Shown: in pieces, positions 19,601 to 31,400 of the stretch
Layout of the letters: each line of letters begins with the position of its first letter
Position numbering within the stretch: position 1 is the stretch's first letter
Assembly (NCBI GenBank): GCA_037975125.1
Contig: CM075851.1
Coordinates: 72,519,487 to 72,583,486 of the forward strand
Origin: Latrodectus hesperus
Lineage: Eukaryota > Arthropoda > Arachnida > Araneae > Theridiidae
Reading direction: 5' to 3'
DNA length: 64,000 bases
Translations under genes and position numbers: made by a program
The notes under the pieces: model-generated
The model's database searches: none
Told to the model about the DNA's origin: nothing
What the model saw: only the letters and a program-made list of their open reading frames with translations

Positions 19601-22079
19601 AAAAGATCTTATTTTGGATTACGAAATAAGAAGGAAGCCACTTTAAATTATTGATATAAATGCTCATTTTTTGCATTTGTAGCTGTAATAAGTAAAATAA
19701 TTGTCATGCTTAAAAAAATGTATCACTTTATTCTCCATTTTGAAAAATCAACACAATTATGACAAATTTGTTATTCTTTTAAGCAATACTTAAATAATTT
19801 AACAAAATTTATAAATTATTGCTGTGGTGAAAATTATATTATATTGAAATTAACATGCAAAAAAGAAAGAAAAGTGAAGTAAAAGACAAGTAAATATTTA
19901 GTACCTACCAATTGCGAATACATGAGTAATTTAGCATATAAATCAAATTATTGTGAATTACATGTTTTAAATAATCATATAAGCGATATATTAATTTGAT
20001 GACTTTATTTATTTGATGTGACTAATATTAAAGGAAAATCACGTTTCTGCATTGCTTAATACTCGTTTACTCAAACTGTCAATTTTTGTGTATAATCACA
20101 TTTTTATATTTTACACTCTATTTTTGTTTCACTAAAAATAAATGGTTCTTTTCTAATAATACTTATGCAATGTATTCCCTTTTCATGTCGGCCTCGGGTC
20201 TTATATAACATAGTCTTACTTAACAGAAATTTTTCTATCTATCATGTTATAGGAGATTACCTATAACATTTTCATTCTTCTCTCGTCTTTATATTAAACA
20301 GCGGTAACCAGATGTGGAAAAGAGACATCCGTCTCTCGTTGTTCGATAACGGATGGAATTGAATTCATGGTCTTCCAATTCGAAGGCAACGATGATGTTT
20401 CAAAGTCACGGTTAGGTCAGGAAAGAATGTTTTGAAAATTCATAATATACAGCTCAGCAGCTGAAAGCTATTGCTTTGAGCTTCCCCAATGTATTTGCTG
20501 TATAGGAGTTAATATGACAGTGGATCATTTATCTCTAAGGAGAAAACTCGGGAACCTACCATGCAATTAACCTGATAAATGGGCCAGCACATAAATCAGA
20601 AACATAATTACCTTTCATTGCTCAGCAAAGAGGCTGGGATTGAACTCAGGAATCTCCACTTTAAGGAACCTGGTTCAAACACCAGTTCATATCTTCGGAT
20701 TTCTTTATCTAGATGTCAGAATTACTTGTTCAATCTAGAGACTTGATAGAATATTTTAAAAAAAGCTTAGAAAATTGTTTAATGGCTAAAAGCTGTTGTT
20801 AGGATTTATATTTATCATATGTATTACCTATGAAATATACCTATCTCACCTAAGTGCTCACATATTTATTCTCGAGGCAAAAGGTTCAAAATAAAAAAGA
20901 AAAAGAAAAATGGTTAACACCCTGTCTCACAATTAGTGAAAAGACAAAAGGCCATGATTTTCCCCATTTCTTCTTTAGTGATAGGCAGGCCAACACATGT
21001 CTATGCCGATTTGTCAGTGGGCACTCAAAACGTTTCGCAGGATTCTGGGGATAGCAAAAGGTTTCCGCTTTGGCCTAAATGCCAGCAATAACAGGCATCA
21101 CCTCAGCAAATCTTAGACTTCCGTGGACTGTAATGGGAACATATCCATAATTCTCTACTTCTTGTGTCGGACTTCATTAAAGTCAATTGTTTCGTTGATC
21201 TGGTCTGACTCCTTTAGACCAGATGAGAGATTAGAAACCAGAGTAATATGTATTACTTTTTAGAAGGGCTTTCTATGGATAATACCTTATTCTCAAGTCA
21301 GAAAGAGAAAATTTAGAAAATTTCCAAAGAACCTTTTCTGATTGCAAGGGTTCATACGAATCGACAATGTCGAACCTACCAGGAGGTTAGACATAATATT
21401 TTCACTTAAACCCTTTCTCATAAGCTAGGACAGTTTTGTTTGTGTGTGTGATTATTTTCTGTTATTTTACATCGCATTGGTTCCCTCCTGTTCAGTAATT
21501 ATTGAAAATCTCGTTACTCTTTAATAAAGTGTTTTCATTTTTACCAATTTTTTGCTTATTACTCATATTTTGAGATAGACTGAAAATATATTTAGGTAGA
21601 CTGTATCATATATTAAACAGTTACAGTATAGACCCTGTATACTGTAACTTAACGTTAAACATCCTGCTTGCACAAAGTGAGAAACCACATTAACTTAATC
21701 ATGCAAAATTTATGCTATTAGCTATAAGTTGATTACCTTAGAATATTTTGAAGCGTTACACAAAAAATACCAACTCACATGTTAGTCACATCACTTGATT
21801 GAGATACCAAATTATAATGTGGTTGGCTGAGCAGTGATTTTGATAAATAAAAGCTGAAGTTGAAACCAAGGAAAATAAACAAAATATTTTATTTAAATTG
21901 ATGTGAGCGGCAGGAAAACTAGAAACAATACATATATATATTAAGTGGAAATTGTTGTTCATTTCAAACACACCAGTAGTTAAATCAACTTTTTATTATT
22001 ATTACACATCAACTTTTTATTTATTATCAAATTACAAAACACTTTTATCTAAACTCATATTTGCAAGTTAGTTTTGTCT
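19601..22079. other. Intergenic region upstream of MGMT; no gene seen
   Basis: AT-rich with a less AT-rich patch at 20300-21300 that may be an old transposon remnant, since tRNA-like or box-B-like words occur near 20640. A small hairpin with 11-base arms lies at 21620-21648 (GTTACAGTATA). The last 100 bases should include the MGMT promoter, but no core element stands out. Confidence 0.5.
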
Positions 22080-22085
22080 TAAAAA

Positions 22086-22222
22086 ATGTGCGATTTATCT
22101 GTTGGGTACATGACTACATTAATTGGTTTCTTAAAACTTACATGTTGTGAAAAAGGTGTTCACAAGATTGAATTTATGCAGAATAGCAGTGATTGTGAGG
22201 AAAAAGAAAAAATGGAATCAGA
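22086..22222 (+). CDS. MGMT: MGMT exon 1
   Basis: Encodes residues 1-45 plus two bases of codon 46, from MCDLSVGYMTTL to an acidic-basic stretch ending KMES. The donor is TCAGA|GTAAGT. It covers the first strands of the N-terminal RNase H-like domain. Confidence 0.88.
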
Positions 22223-24579
22223 GTAAGTAGATATTTTGAAGTAAATGCTAAATAAAGGGTATCAAAATAGGTTCAACTTCAAGAATAAATGTAGATTTTA
22301 TTTTTGTAATAATTTTTTCAATTGATTAAACAGACAACATATGCTTTGAAGAATCACAACATTTTATTAAAGTAACTTATAAAATGTCATTAAAATATTT
22401 GAATTCCCTTTTCAAATTTATAATTTCATTAACCATGGGAAAAACTGCTGCCTAACAACACAAGTCCTTCACTAACAGTAAAGGCTAAAGTGAATATTAA
22501 AGTCACAGCTTGTCAGCAGCAAAATTGGCATCTATTTTGGGTTGCCAATCAAATTCCAATACCTGTGTCTCCTCTTATTTTCGAAGTTTAGCTATGGTTA
22601 GAAAATATCTTTTCCTAACTATGAAAAATGTATTTATTATGCAAAGAAATATTAATATAATTATAAGAAAATTAGATTGAAATTATTTCTACTTAAAAAG
22701 CTGTGCTGTTGCTTATACCTAAATAACCTTTTTTGTTTTTCTAAAATAATGAAATTAAAATACTTTTGCATTTGGTTATTTTTACAAATAGAGTATGACA
22801 CAATTCATCATATACTCTAAATATTGATTATACCATTTTTTCAAAACTAATTTTTTGTTTTAATTTTCATCAAATATGCACTAGTGATTAATATGAAAAG
22901 ATTTGTAGTTAATTTAGATAGAATTTACATCCAATTTCATTTTTCATGGAATTTTGCACTTGTGCCTAAATCGCTCATTTTGAATCGCACTATAAAAACA
23001 TTTATAACAATATAGCATATTTGAAAACATAAATGTAATTTAACTTATAAAATACATATATTTTTAATTGTAATTGAAAATTCTTTATGTATTAAAAATT
23101 AGGCCTTTAAATTGTATAACTTTGCTGAAAACTAAAATTTCAGAATTATCATTTAACTTAAAAATCTGCAACTTCACTTTTATACTCTTGAAATAACTAG
23201 TTACATCTCAACAAATGTGGCAGTTGTTAAAGTGCAACTCTTAAAACTACAATTTAATTCAATGCATATCAAAATTTATAACAGAATTGTAATCTGTTTC
23301 TTCATAGATCAAAATTGTCATACAGAAATTTATTCTTGCACGGAAAGCTCTTAATCTAGCAATAGAATAGGTTAAAATCAGCAATATAACGAAATGCAGT
23401 AGGAAATTGAAAAATAAATTTTTTTTTCATAATGATGCAAAAATAAATTGGCAAAAAAAATTGGAAAATTTTGAATCCTATGGTATACCAAAATTTTGAA
23501 CAAAAATGATTTCTTCTTTGTAAATAAAGTTATTAAAAAAGTTATTTGTCAAAATTGTTCCAATAATCACAATCAATACTAAGCAAATGCTTATATTCAC
23601 AATAATAACTGGTACTTTTCCTTTTCGCCGGCGCAGGCGATAAAGTCGCCAAAAATGTTACAACCGGTGCTAGAGGGAATATCTCCGCTGGTAACCTTTT
23701 ACTGCAACGTTTCCAAAACATGTGACGGCCTTTTACTGTCAACGACTTTATTTCGACTTTTTTTTCCATTTCATAATTTTATGCTATGTTGCTATGTATA
23801 CAAATTTAATAATTTCATAAAATTTCTCTAGAAAAATCGGATTTTAAAAATATATCTTAAAAAATAATAATAAGATTTTTAAATATGCATCATCCGATAA
23901 ATTGTGATCTAATATAATAAGTAAATAAATTGAGGCTCTGGCACCCATCATTCCACGCATAGCGTGCACATTAAGAACAAAAATTAAATAAATTAATTAA
24001 AAAATTTTCTATGTAAAACAACATTATTTAAACATTTTTATGTGTATACTCTGTGTTGTCGCCAATTGGCGACTTAATTTTCACTTGGCGATATTTGCGC
24101 CGGCAAAACGGAAAAGTACCTAATAAATATTTAAAACATTAATTTAAAATAAAAATTTAATTAATTTGAAGGTATACTTGTAAATAAATCTTTCAAATCA
24201 AAGGAACCAATATCAAAAAATTAATTTTAAATTTAAATAGAAAATAATTTATATTGTGTAAAGATATATATATGTTTATATATACATATATATGTATATA
24301 TATATATTCAATATTAATAGGAAAAAAATTATTTTGAATTGTGTTGATTTGTAGGGGGTTGCTATAATATTTTGTCTCTAAAATGTTTGCTAAATTTTTT
24401 CATATCAATTTTTACTTTTGTAGTTCTAATTATCTTATTTTCCTGACTTACCTTTCTTTAGCTGCTGTTGCGCTGGATAGATGGTTAGTATTGAGATATA
24501 TTTCTGTATTTTTATAATCTTTATTGCTTTTAAATTGACTTATATTATAGTATTTTGTTTCTGGGATATATTGCTTTAA

Positions 24580-24634
<55 letters not shown>

Positions 24635-27600
24635 GATTATTGAAAATTGCTGAATGATTAAAAAAAGAGAAAAAGTCTAGAATATGGATGTGCAGTTGTG
24701 TAGTTTTAAAAGAATTTGAAGGTAAACAACAGGAGAATTTAAAATTGCTTTTATTAAAATATGATTGAGAAAAAAGTTATCCTGAAAACTTTATCTAATA
24801 GTTGTATTTATTTTATTTTGAATAAGTAAATTTATTTGAAAAGAGGTTGTTATACATATCTTGAAATACTCGGTAAGTTAATAGGATTCTAAGGAACATG
24901 TTTAAAAACTATAAAATTAGCTGTTATGTTATACAATCTATAATTCAGGAAGAATATTGATTATAATAATAAAAAATTTTCTGTTATAACTGTAAATTCA
25001 TTGAGGGCATTTTATGTAATCACTAAATACAACTCTTGATAGAAAAAAAAAAAGCCAAATGTCATAGTATCTTAAAAATATCTTACCTCAAACATTACAA
25101 AATAAATAAAATAATATATTAATTTTCAAAGATGAACTGCTGTAGTTCAAAACTATCAATCATTTAATAAAATAACCTTTGTATTTTCTTGGGAAATTAA
25201 GAGCTGATAATAATATTACATATATTTTTTCAATATATTTTTATGAAGTCTTATGACATCTTTCTTCTGGTCTATTATACTTCAGTCTGTTGAAAAAAGT
25301 GCATTCTAAATACAAACCCCAATGATTAGTAGGTTTTCAAAAATATAAAAATGAAATACCACACTTTAATGATCTATACACACACTTTAAAGTGATTTCA
25401 ACAAATACCTTTGTGCAATTCATGTGTATTGTTTAAAATACAAAAGTGTTGATGCAAATATTAATCACAAAATTTGACTAAAAATGTTTTTACATTCCTT
25501 TTATTTTTAGTTATAAAATAATTGGTTTTTGTTTCTGTAGTTGGTTTAAATTTTTCTTATACAAATTATGGAGTTATTATTAAATAGTGACTTTTTTTTC
25601 TAAATATTTTCAAAGTAAATAATTTTATTTGAAAGTGTTCTGAAGTAACATGAATAAAATGTTTTTAATATTTTATTTCAAAATCTTGTTCTTTTTCTAT
25701 AGAAATATTTCTGATGAAAATAAAGGTATATTATCTGATTTGATACATTGGTTATCATGCTATTTTGATGAACATCCTATTTTATGTTCTGCTCCTATTA
25801 TCTGTCCAGTGTTGTTTCATTCTAAAGGTATATCTATAATATTGTGACTTTCTTTTTTATTCAAAGTGTTATTATTTAATAAATATATATTCCTCTCTGG
25901 TATAAATAGATGAGTTTGTTAAATTTCTCATTGATATTTCAAAACTATTATTTGTATTCATTTGGCATTATCATTCATATTCAGTTTTTTTAATTTATTT
26001 TTAAAAATGAATAGCATTAGTAAAGTATTTCTTGATACAAAATAGCATTGTGGTAGCAAGTCAATATTTAGGCAATTTCATGTTAAGTTAAATTAGGATT
26101 ATATAGTATGTTCTTTACCTAATAAAATATATCTTTAAAATTAACATTTGTTGTGTATGCACAGTATAATGTATGTGATTTATGAATATTGTACATTCAC
26201 AATGTATATTTAATTTAAATAAGGTGTAACAATATTTCATGATATGAGTAAAACATGTATTACATGTTCTAAAAAAATTGCAACGGTTCATAAAATTGAA
26301 TTATAATTATATAGTTTGGAACATTTCACAAAGTACTTAGAAAATATACATATAAAATGGAATGAGTATCATATTGTTAAAGAAATTTAGTAAAGTCAAA
26401 AATTTATAAATACTAATATTAAATGTCTTAATGTATATATTCATTAAAAAATAAATAATTACGCATTTAATGTTGCCTTTGATTTGACTAATCTGTATTT
26501 TTAAACCTTACACATTTTCCTTCCTATTTTTTCATAAAAATGATAAAAACTTGAGAGAAAATGCAGATTTTGCATATATGTAGATTCTTTAAAAGATCAA
26601 TAAAGATGATAGAAAAGGAAAAGGATAAGTATATATATACAGATATAGATTTTTAGGATCATTTTAATCAAAAGATTTTTCATCTTGTCTAAATTATGAT
26701 ATCATAGGATATCATAATTTAGATAGGATAAAATTGTTTATAAAGGTCTTAAAAGAATGCTATATTGTCCTGTTTTTGTTAAAAATGCTGACAATTGTTC
26801 AAATTGTTCTGTTACACTTTATTTTCTTTATTTTGAAATTACTATTATTTAAAACTTGTTTTCACATATTTATTAACTTTTGAATGCTATAAAAATGTTC
26901 TCTTAAATGTGGATTATCTAAGTGCATTTAAAATAAAATTTTCAAAATGAAAAAATTTAACACAAGATCTATTATTTCTTTTTAACATATGATGCCTAGT
27001 TTCATATTGATAATAAAATTGATATGTTTATTGTAAACTTGGGAAATATCAAAAATAAAATTTATAAATATTATGTTAAATATAAATTTTATTTATGAAG
27101 AAAACATAACCTATAGATTTTTAGTGGACTAATTAATTAGTTATCAAGTATAGATTTTACCTAAAATAAATGCTTGAATTTTAAAACTCAGATGTCCTAA
27201 AATATTAAAAAAAAACTAAATTCATTTTTAAATGATTTATATATTTTTTTCAAACTCTAGAGAAACATTTATAAAGGTAATGAATTTTTTCAAATAAACT
27301 AAGTCAGATGACACATAGAATAAATCTTACATGTATTGTTATATGTGTTATTCATATTCTTTTTTGCATTTTCACATCACTTTAGCAGTTTATATGTAAC
27401 AAGTAATTTTCTTGTTACAAACATTATTCTTCCAAAATTTATTCTCTATATAACTTTATATTCTAAAACTTGAATTTTACAACACATTTTTTAAATAATT
27501 GCTTTAGGTAAATATAAAAATGAGTTTTTAGTAGTACTTTGATCACATTATTATTGCTGTACAATTTTTAATTCTCAAAAAAATTCTTATTCTAACTGCA

Positions 27601-28130
27601 AAAATTATTTAAAAAATATTATTTTTAGTACATATAATATTCTAAGAAATATAAAAATATGAAATGTGTGTATTTATATGATTTAGTGTGTGTCTTTCAA
27701 AGTTATTTCTTTTAATTTAGATTGTTTTTCAATTTAGAATTTTCTTTTAAATTTTTCTGGAAAAAAATGTGTTTTATTATAAAAATTTCAATATTTTAGA
27801 AATATATTGCATAAATAATTTTAATTTGTTTTAAGTAATCATTTTAAATATCTGAAATTTATTAAATGTGAAATTTCAGGAAAATTTACCAAACATGTTT
27901 ATGACACTTTATTCTCTAATGTTAAATTTGGATCAACAATATCATATGGAAATTTGGCTAAACTATGTGGCAGTGATGGTGCATCTAGAGCTGTTGGAAC
28001 AGCAATGAAAAATAATCCTATTCCCATTTTAATTCCTTGTCATCGAGTGATAAAAAGTGATGGTTCTATTGGACACTATTCTGCTGGAGTAAACATAAAA
28101 AAGTGGTTACTTTCCCATGAAAATAAGTAA
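22086..28130 (+). CDS. MGMT: Methylated-DNA-[protein]-cysteine S-methyltransferase, complete three-exon gene (170 aa)
   Basis: This suicide DNA-repair protein in the nucleus moves alkyl groups from O6-alkylguanine to its own cysteine. Exons 22086-22222, 25703-25827 and 27880-28130 sum to 513 nt and keep frame. The N-terminal domain is recognisable (TTLIGFLKLTCCEKGVHKIE, then DLIHWLSCYF). The C-terminal domain holds the active site PCHRV with nucleophile C141, arginine finger R124 in SRAVG, N133, Y110 and the H167-E168 end, each four positions before its human equivalent (C145, R128, N137, Y114, H171-E172). It is shorter than human MGMT (207 aa) because the non-essential C-terminal tail is missing. 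The start ATG has an in-frame TAA two codons upstream. Introns are 3.5 and 2.1 kb. A perfect splice donor overlaps the stop codon (28127), so a longer isoform is possible. Confidence 0.94.
23611..24120. mobile_element. MITE, hAT-type (510 bp), in MGMT intron 1
   Basis: Terminal inverted repeats GGTACTTTTCC..TTTCGCCGGCGCA at the left and its complement at the right (24090-24120) agree over about 30 bases with few mismatches. Flanks TAATAACT (23603-23610) and TAATAAAT (24121-24128) form an 8-bp target duplication with one mismatch, the hAT signature. GTCGCC words recur inside, including a perfect GTCGCCAATTGGCGAC palindrome near 24058-24073. The GC-rich ends stand out from the intron. No transposase remains; an open frame on - is incidental. 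Confidence 0.88.
24582..24632. repeat. (TA)n microsatellite in MGMT intron 1
   Basis: About 51 bases of alternating TA. Confidence 0.95.
25703..25827 (+). CDS. MGMT: MGMT exon 2
   Basis: Acceptor TTTTTCTATAG, donor TAAAG|GTATAT. One base completes codon 46, then residues 47-87 (NISDENKGILSDL to LFHSK), corresponding to the linker and the helix-strand before the FTKHVYDTL DNA-binding helix. Confidence 0.88.
26688..26723. repeat. Perfect inverted repeat, 16-bp arms
   Basis: TCTAAATTATGATATC and its exact complement flank a 4-base loop (ATAG) in MGMT intron 2. It would form a stable stem in DNA or pre-mRNA despite its AT content. Confidence 0.9.
27880..28130 (+). CDS. MGMT: MGMT exon 3 (catalytic domain)
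   Basis: Acceptor GAAATTTCAG. Encodes residue 88 (split Gly) to 170 and the TAA stop. It carries the helix-turn-helix with the arginine finger and the whole PCHRV active-site region, including VKFGSTISYGNLA and HYSAGVNIKKWLL. Confidence 0.92.
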
Positions 28131-28406
28131 GTGAAAAAATTAATACTGTATTTTTTTTGTTTGACTTTACTTTTAATGAAGACAAAAAATTTGTTTGATT
28201 TTTTTTTCCTGTTTAATTTTTAGTTAATTTAAATGTTTTCCTCACTTAATTTCTTTCTTTCTTTTCTGATTTTGAAGAGCTATTTTTTCACTAGTACTGT
28301 TGCTCTGAAAAATATGTAAAAACTAATATTTCTTATAATTGATTGAGAGATCTTTTTATTGAAAAAGATCTTTCCATTTTGTGAAAATATTTGGAACTCA
28401 CTTTAA

Positions 28407-28412
28407 AATAAA
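28407..28412 (+). terminator. MGMT: Candidate MGMT poly(A) signal
   Basis: AATAAA 277 bases past the stop. Other AT-rich variants lie closer, so this choice is weak. Confidence 0.35.
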
Positions 28413-31400
28413 GCAGCATATTATAGTTGCTTTTAAATGACTCTAAATCTTAAGATAAGTTTTCCAAATTCATATTTTAGTTTCCTGCCCCATGAAGAAG
28501 GGAACATTTTGTTTTCTTTTAGATTGCTATCTTGCCTTAAAGATGGGCACAAAAAATTTCTAGTTTTGGACATTTTAAACTCTCTGGCATCATTAACTAC
28601 AATGCAATTTTCTTGACATTTTGCTTACCATGTTAGTGTAAAAATGTGCGATTGTTTCCTCTCTTTTCCTTATTTTGAATTTTTTATATCGTTAAACAAG
28701 TACATTAGGCTATCACATCTATTCACTGTACTTAGGTTGTATTAATTAATTATTTTTTATTTATTATTTCCTTGATTCTGTTTTTCCTACAGACTTTACT
28801 CTATAAAGAAAAATATGAAAAAAAAATTATATCTATTTGCTTGCAGCAATTTGAAATTAATCTTAACGTAAATATTAATATACTATAGTAAGTCAGTAAA
28901 TTCAAAAATTTTCATGATTGCCCAGTTTAATCATTTTTTAAGTCAGCATTATTTATTCAATCATAATGTACTAAAAATTTTATGTATTAAGAGTTTTAAA
29001 TATTATTGTGTGTGCTATCTGTAAAATCAATATTTTTAAAAGATTTGCTATTGTACAATTATTTCATTTGATGATTACGAATGCTGAAATTGATAAATGG
29101 CAGGTAATCTTTGTCTCATTATTATACTATATCTAGTTTACTTTTCTGGTATATAGTGTATCTAGTATACTTTTTCTTTTGCAAATAATTTATTAGAAGC
29201 ATTAATACATTTTTAAGCAATTAAATTAGCTATATTAATTTTTTTAATTGTATATACTTTGTTTTTTTTAAATTTGCATTTATTTTTATGCACTTTAACT
29301 TAACCTCCCTTGAGTTAGCCATTTACTAAATAGTTGAAAGTTTCATTCTAACTGTTCTTTAATATTTTTCTTATAATATTTAAAAAAATTAATATTCTTT
29401 GAATTAATAGCATAAGAAAAAATCAGCGTTCAACCATATTTAAATTGAAAACTGTAGAGGAAAAATTCATTTTTAATCATTCCTAGGGGGAAGAAAACTA
29501 TAGAAAAATGATGAGATCCTCAAGCAAAGAAATTTATAAATAAACTACTTCAGTTGGATCATAGGACTTTCATAACATTTAAATATTTTTCCCTGTGAGC
29601 TGGAAATGCAAAACACTATACTTTACCTAAATTCAGAGTTTTCAGCGATGATGTTTGGAATGTATTGCATATTTTGAAATCAGCTATGTTAGCTTTTGGA
29701 CTCATGCACAAAATGTTTTAGTAGCTTCACTGCTGGATGTTGCAAAGGTTAGGGGAGTTTACTTCACCTAACTACTTGACAGTGGCTGTTTATAATTTTG
29801 CTGTTTCCAAAATGAAATGTAAACTACATTCTCACTTAATTTGCAAAATGAAGTGAAGTGTTGTCTAGGAATAAACAATGTGTTATTCGTTATGTATTTA
29901 TTATTACAGTCATAAAATGAACTGATTGTGCACAAGTATATTATTTTGTTCCAAATTGATGTTATATATTTTTGAGTGCAAACCTCTCAGCCACTTCTTT
30001 TATTCTTTAATATCTAAATTTCTTTCAGCAATTTATGTTTCTTAGCAGATATTTTTACATTTCTTTGTATACACACAATATAGTAATTTTATTATTTTTC
30101 TGTAAGTTTGCTTTTATGTATTTTTCTGTAATAATGCTTTTATTACAAGTTATATGTATTTCCAATTTTCTTATTTTCATTTTTTGTTCATTATAGTTTT
30201 AAGTTAATAGTAAAAGATTTTAATTTTAATTTAGTTTCATTATATATAGCTGTTATATGATTCATTATGATGACTTTTAAATTAGCTCATATTATCTTAA
30301 AAGCTATAAACTTAAATCCAAACAAAAATTAAATAAGCATATTATAAATATGAAGTAAATAAACTAGTAAATGAATATATTCTTAAAATTATATTCTTAA
30401 AATTAACTTCTAATATATATTCTTAAAACATAACTATAAATATTGTTTGGAATTTTAAATTATGTAATAATTTCAGTAAATGAAAAAAATAAAAATATTA
30501 TTGGTTTTATTGCATTACTCTTAAATACTTAAAATATGGGGAAAATATTAACTGAACAAATAAACTATAAATTACTAAAATTACTTTTCTTTAAAAGACT
30601 ACATTTATTCTGAATTTCATTTATATAAAAAATTTATTTAATGTGTTGTGAGAAAAAGGAATTTTAATTTGATTAATTAGATATATTTAGAATTTTTATA
30701 TCAGCATGGAACTGAACAGTGACATTTTTGATAAATAGTTTTATAAGCCAAAAATAAAATTTGCATATCAAGATAATTAACTTCATTAGATTATGTAAAA
30801 GATGTAAAAAAAATTTTTTCATTATGTTTTGTCTTTGATTTAAATTTTTTTGATTTTATGACTTGAAAGAATTATTTATCATGACTAGTAAAACATTTTT
30901 TTGATTAAAAAAATCTTAAGACGGATTATTTGTTTTTTTCCCTTGAAACTAATTTGGTGATTCAAAATTGCATGTTAAATTTCTTTTTTAGTGATATTGT
31001 CTTTTGTTTCTATAATAATTGAAATGACAAATAATTGCAATTAATGCTTAAGAAAAATTTATAAATTACTGTGTATTTTCTATTTTAGTTCCATAAAAAC
31101 ATTTCTTCATTACTTTAAATTTGTTTGTGGAATCCAAATATTTAAATTTAAGAAGTAGCTAAGCAAAAATGAGTTTAATAATGTTGCTTTTAATTCTTAA
31201 TAGGAACTTATTTTCATAAAAGTAATTCAATTATTCAATTTCTAAATACTTTATTGTTTTTTTTGATTTTTATAAAAAGGCAAAGATTTTACATTATTAA
31301 TCTTAATAATATGAGATCACATTTTATATCCATGCATTATCTTTTATATATATAGCTGTTAATGTTTCTGATCAGCGATAAAATTATTAACTTTTCAGAA

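Noticed and set aside
20640..21240. Less AT-rich patch with tRNA-like words and a CTGGTCT/AGACCAG hairpin
   Set aside because: No coherent element, frame or target duplication could be established.
23542..23769. Minus-strand frame in MGMT intron 1
   Set aside because: It spans the end of the MITE and has no recognisable domain.
22086..28130. Horizontal transfer of MGMT from bacteria
   Set aside because: The gene has two long introns with good splice sites and matches animal MGMT residue by residue at the key positions.
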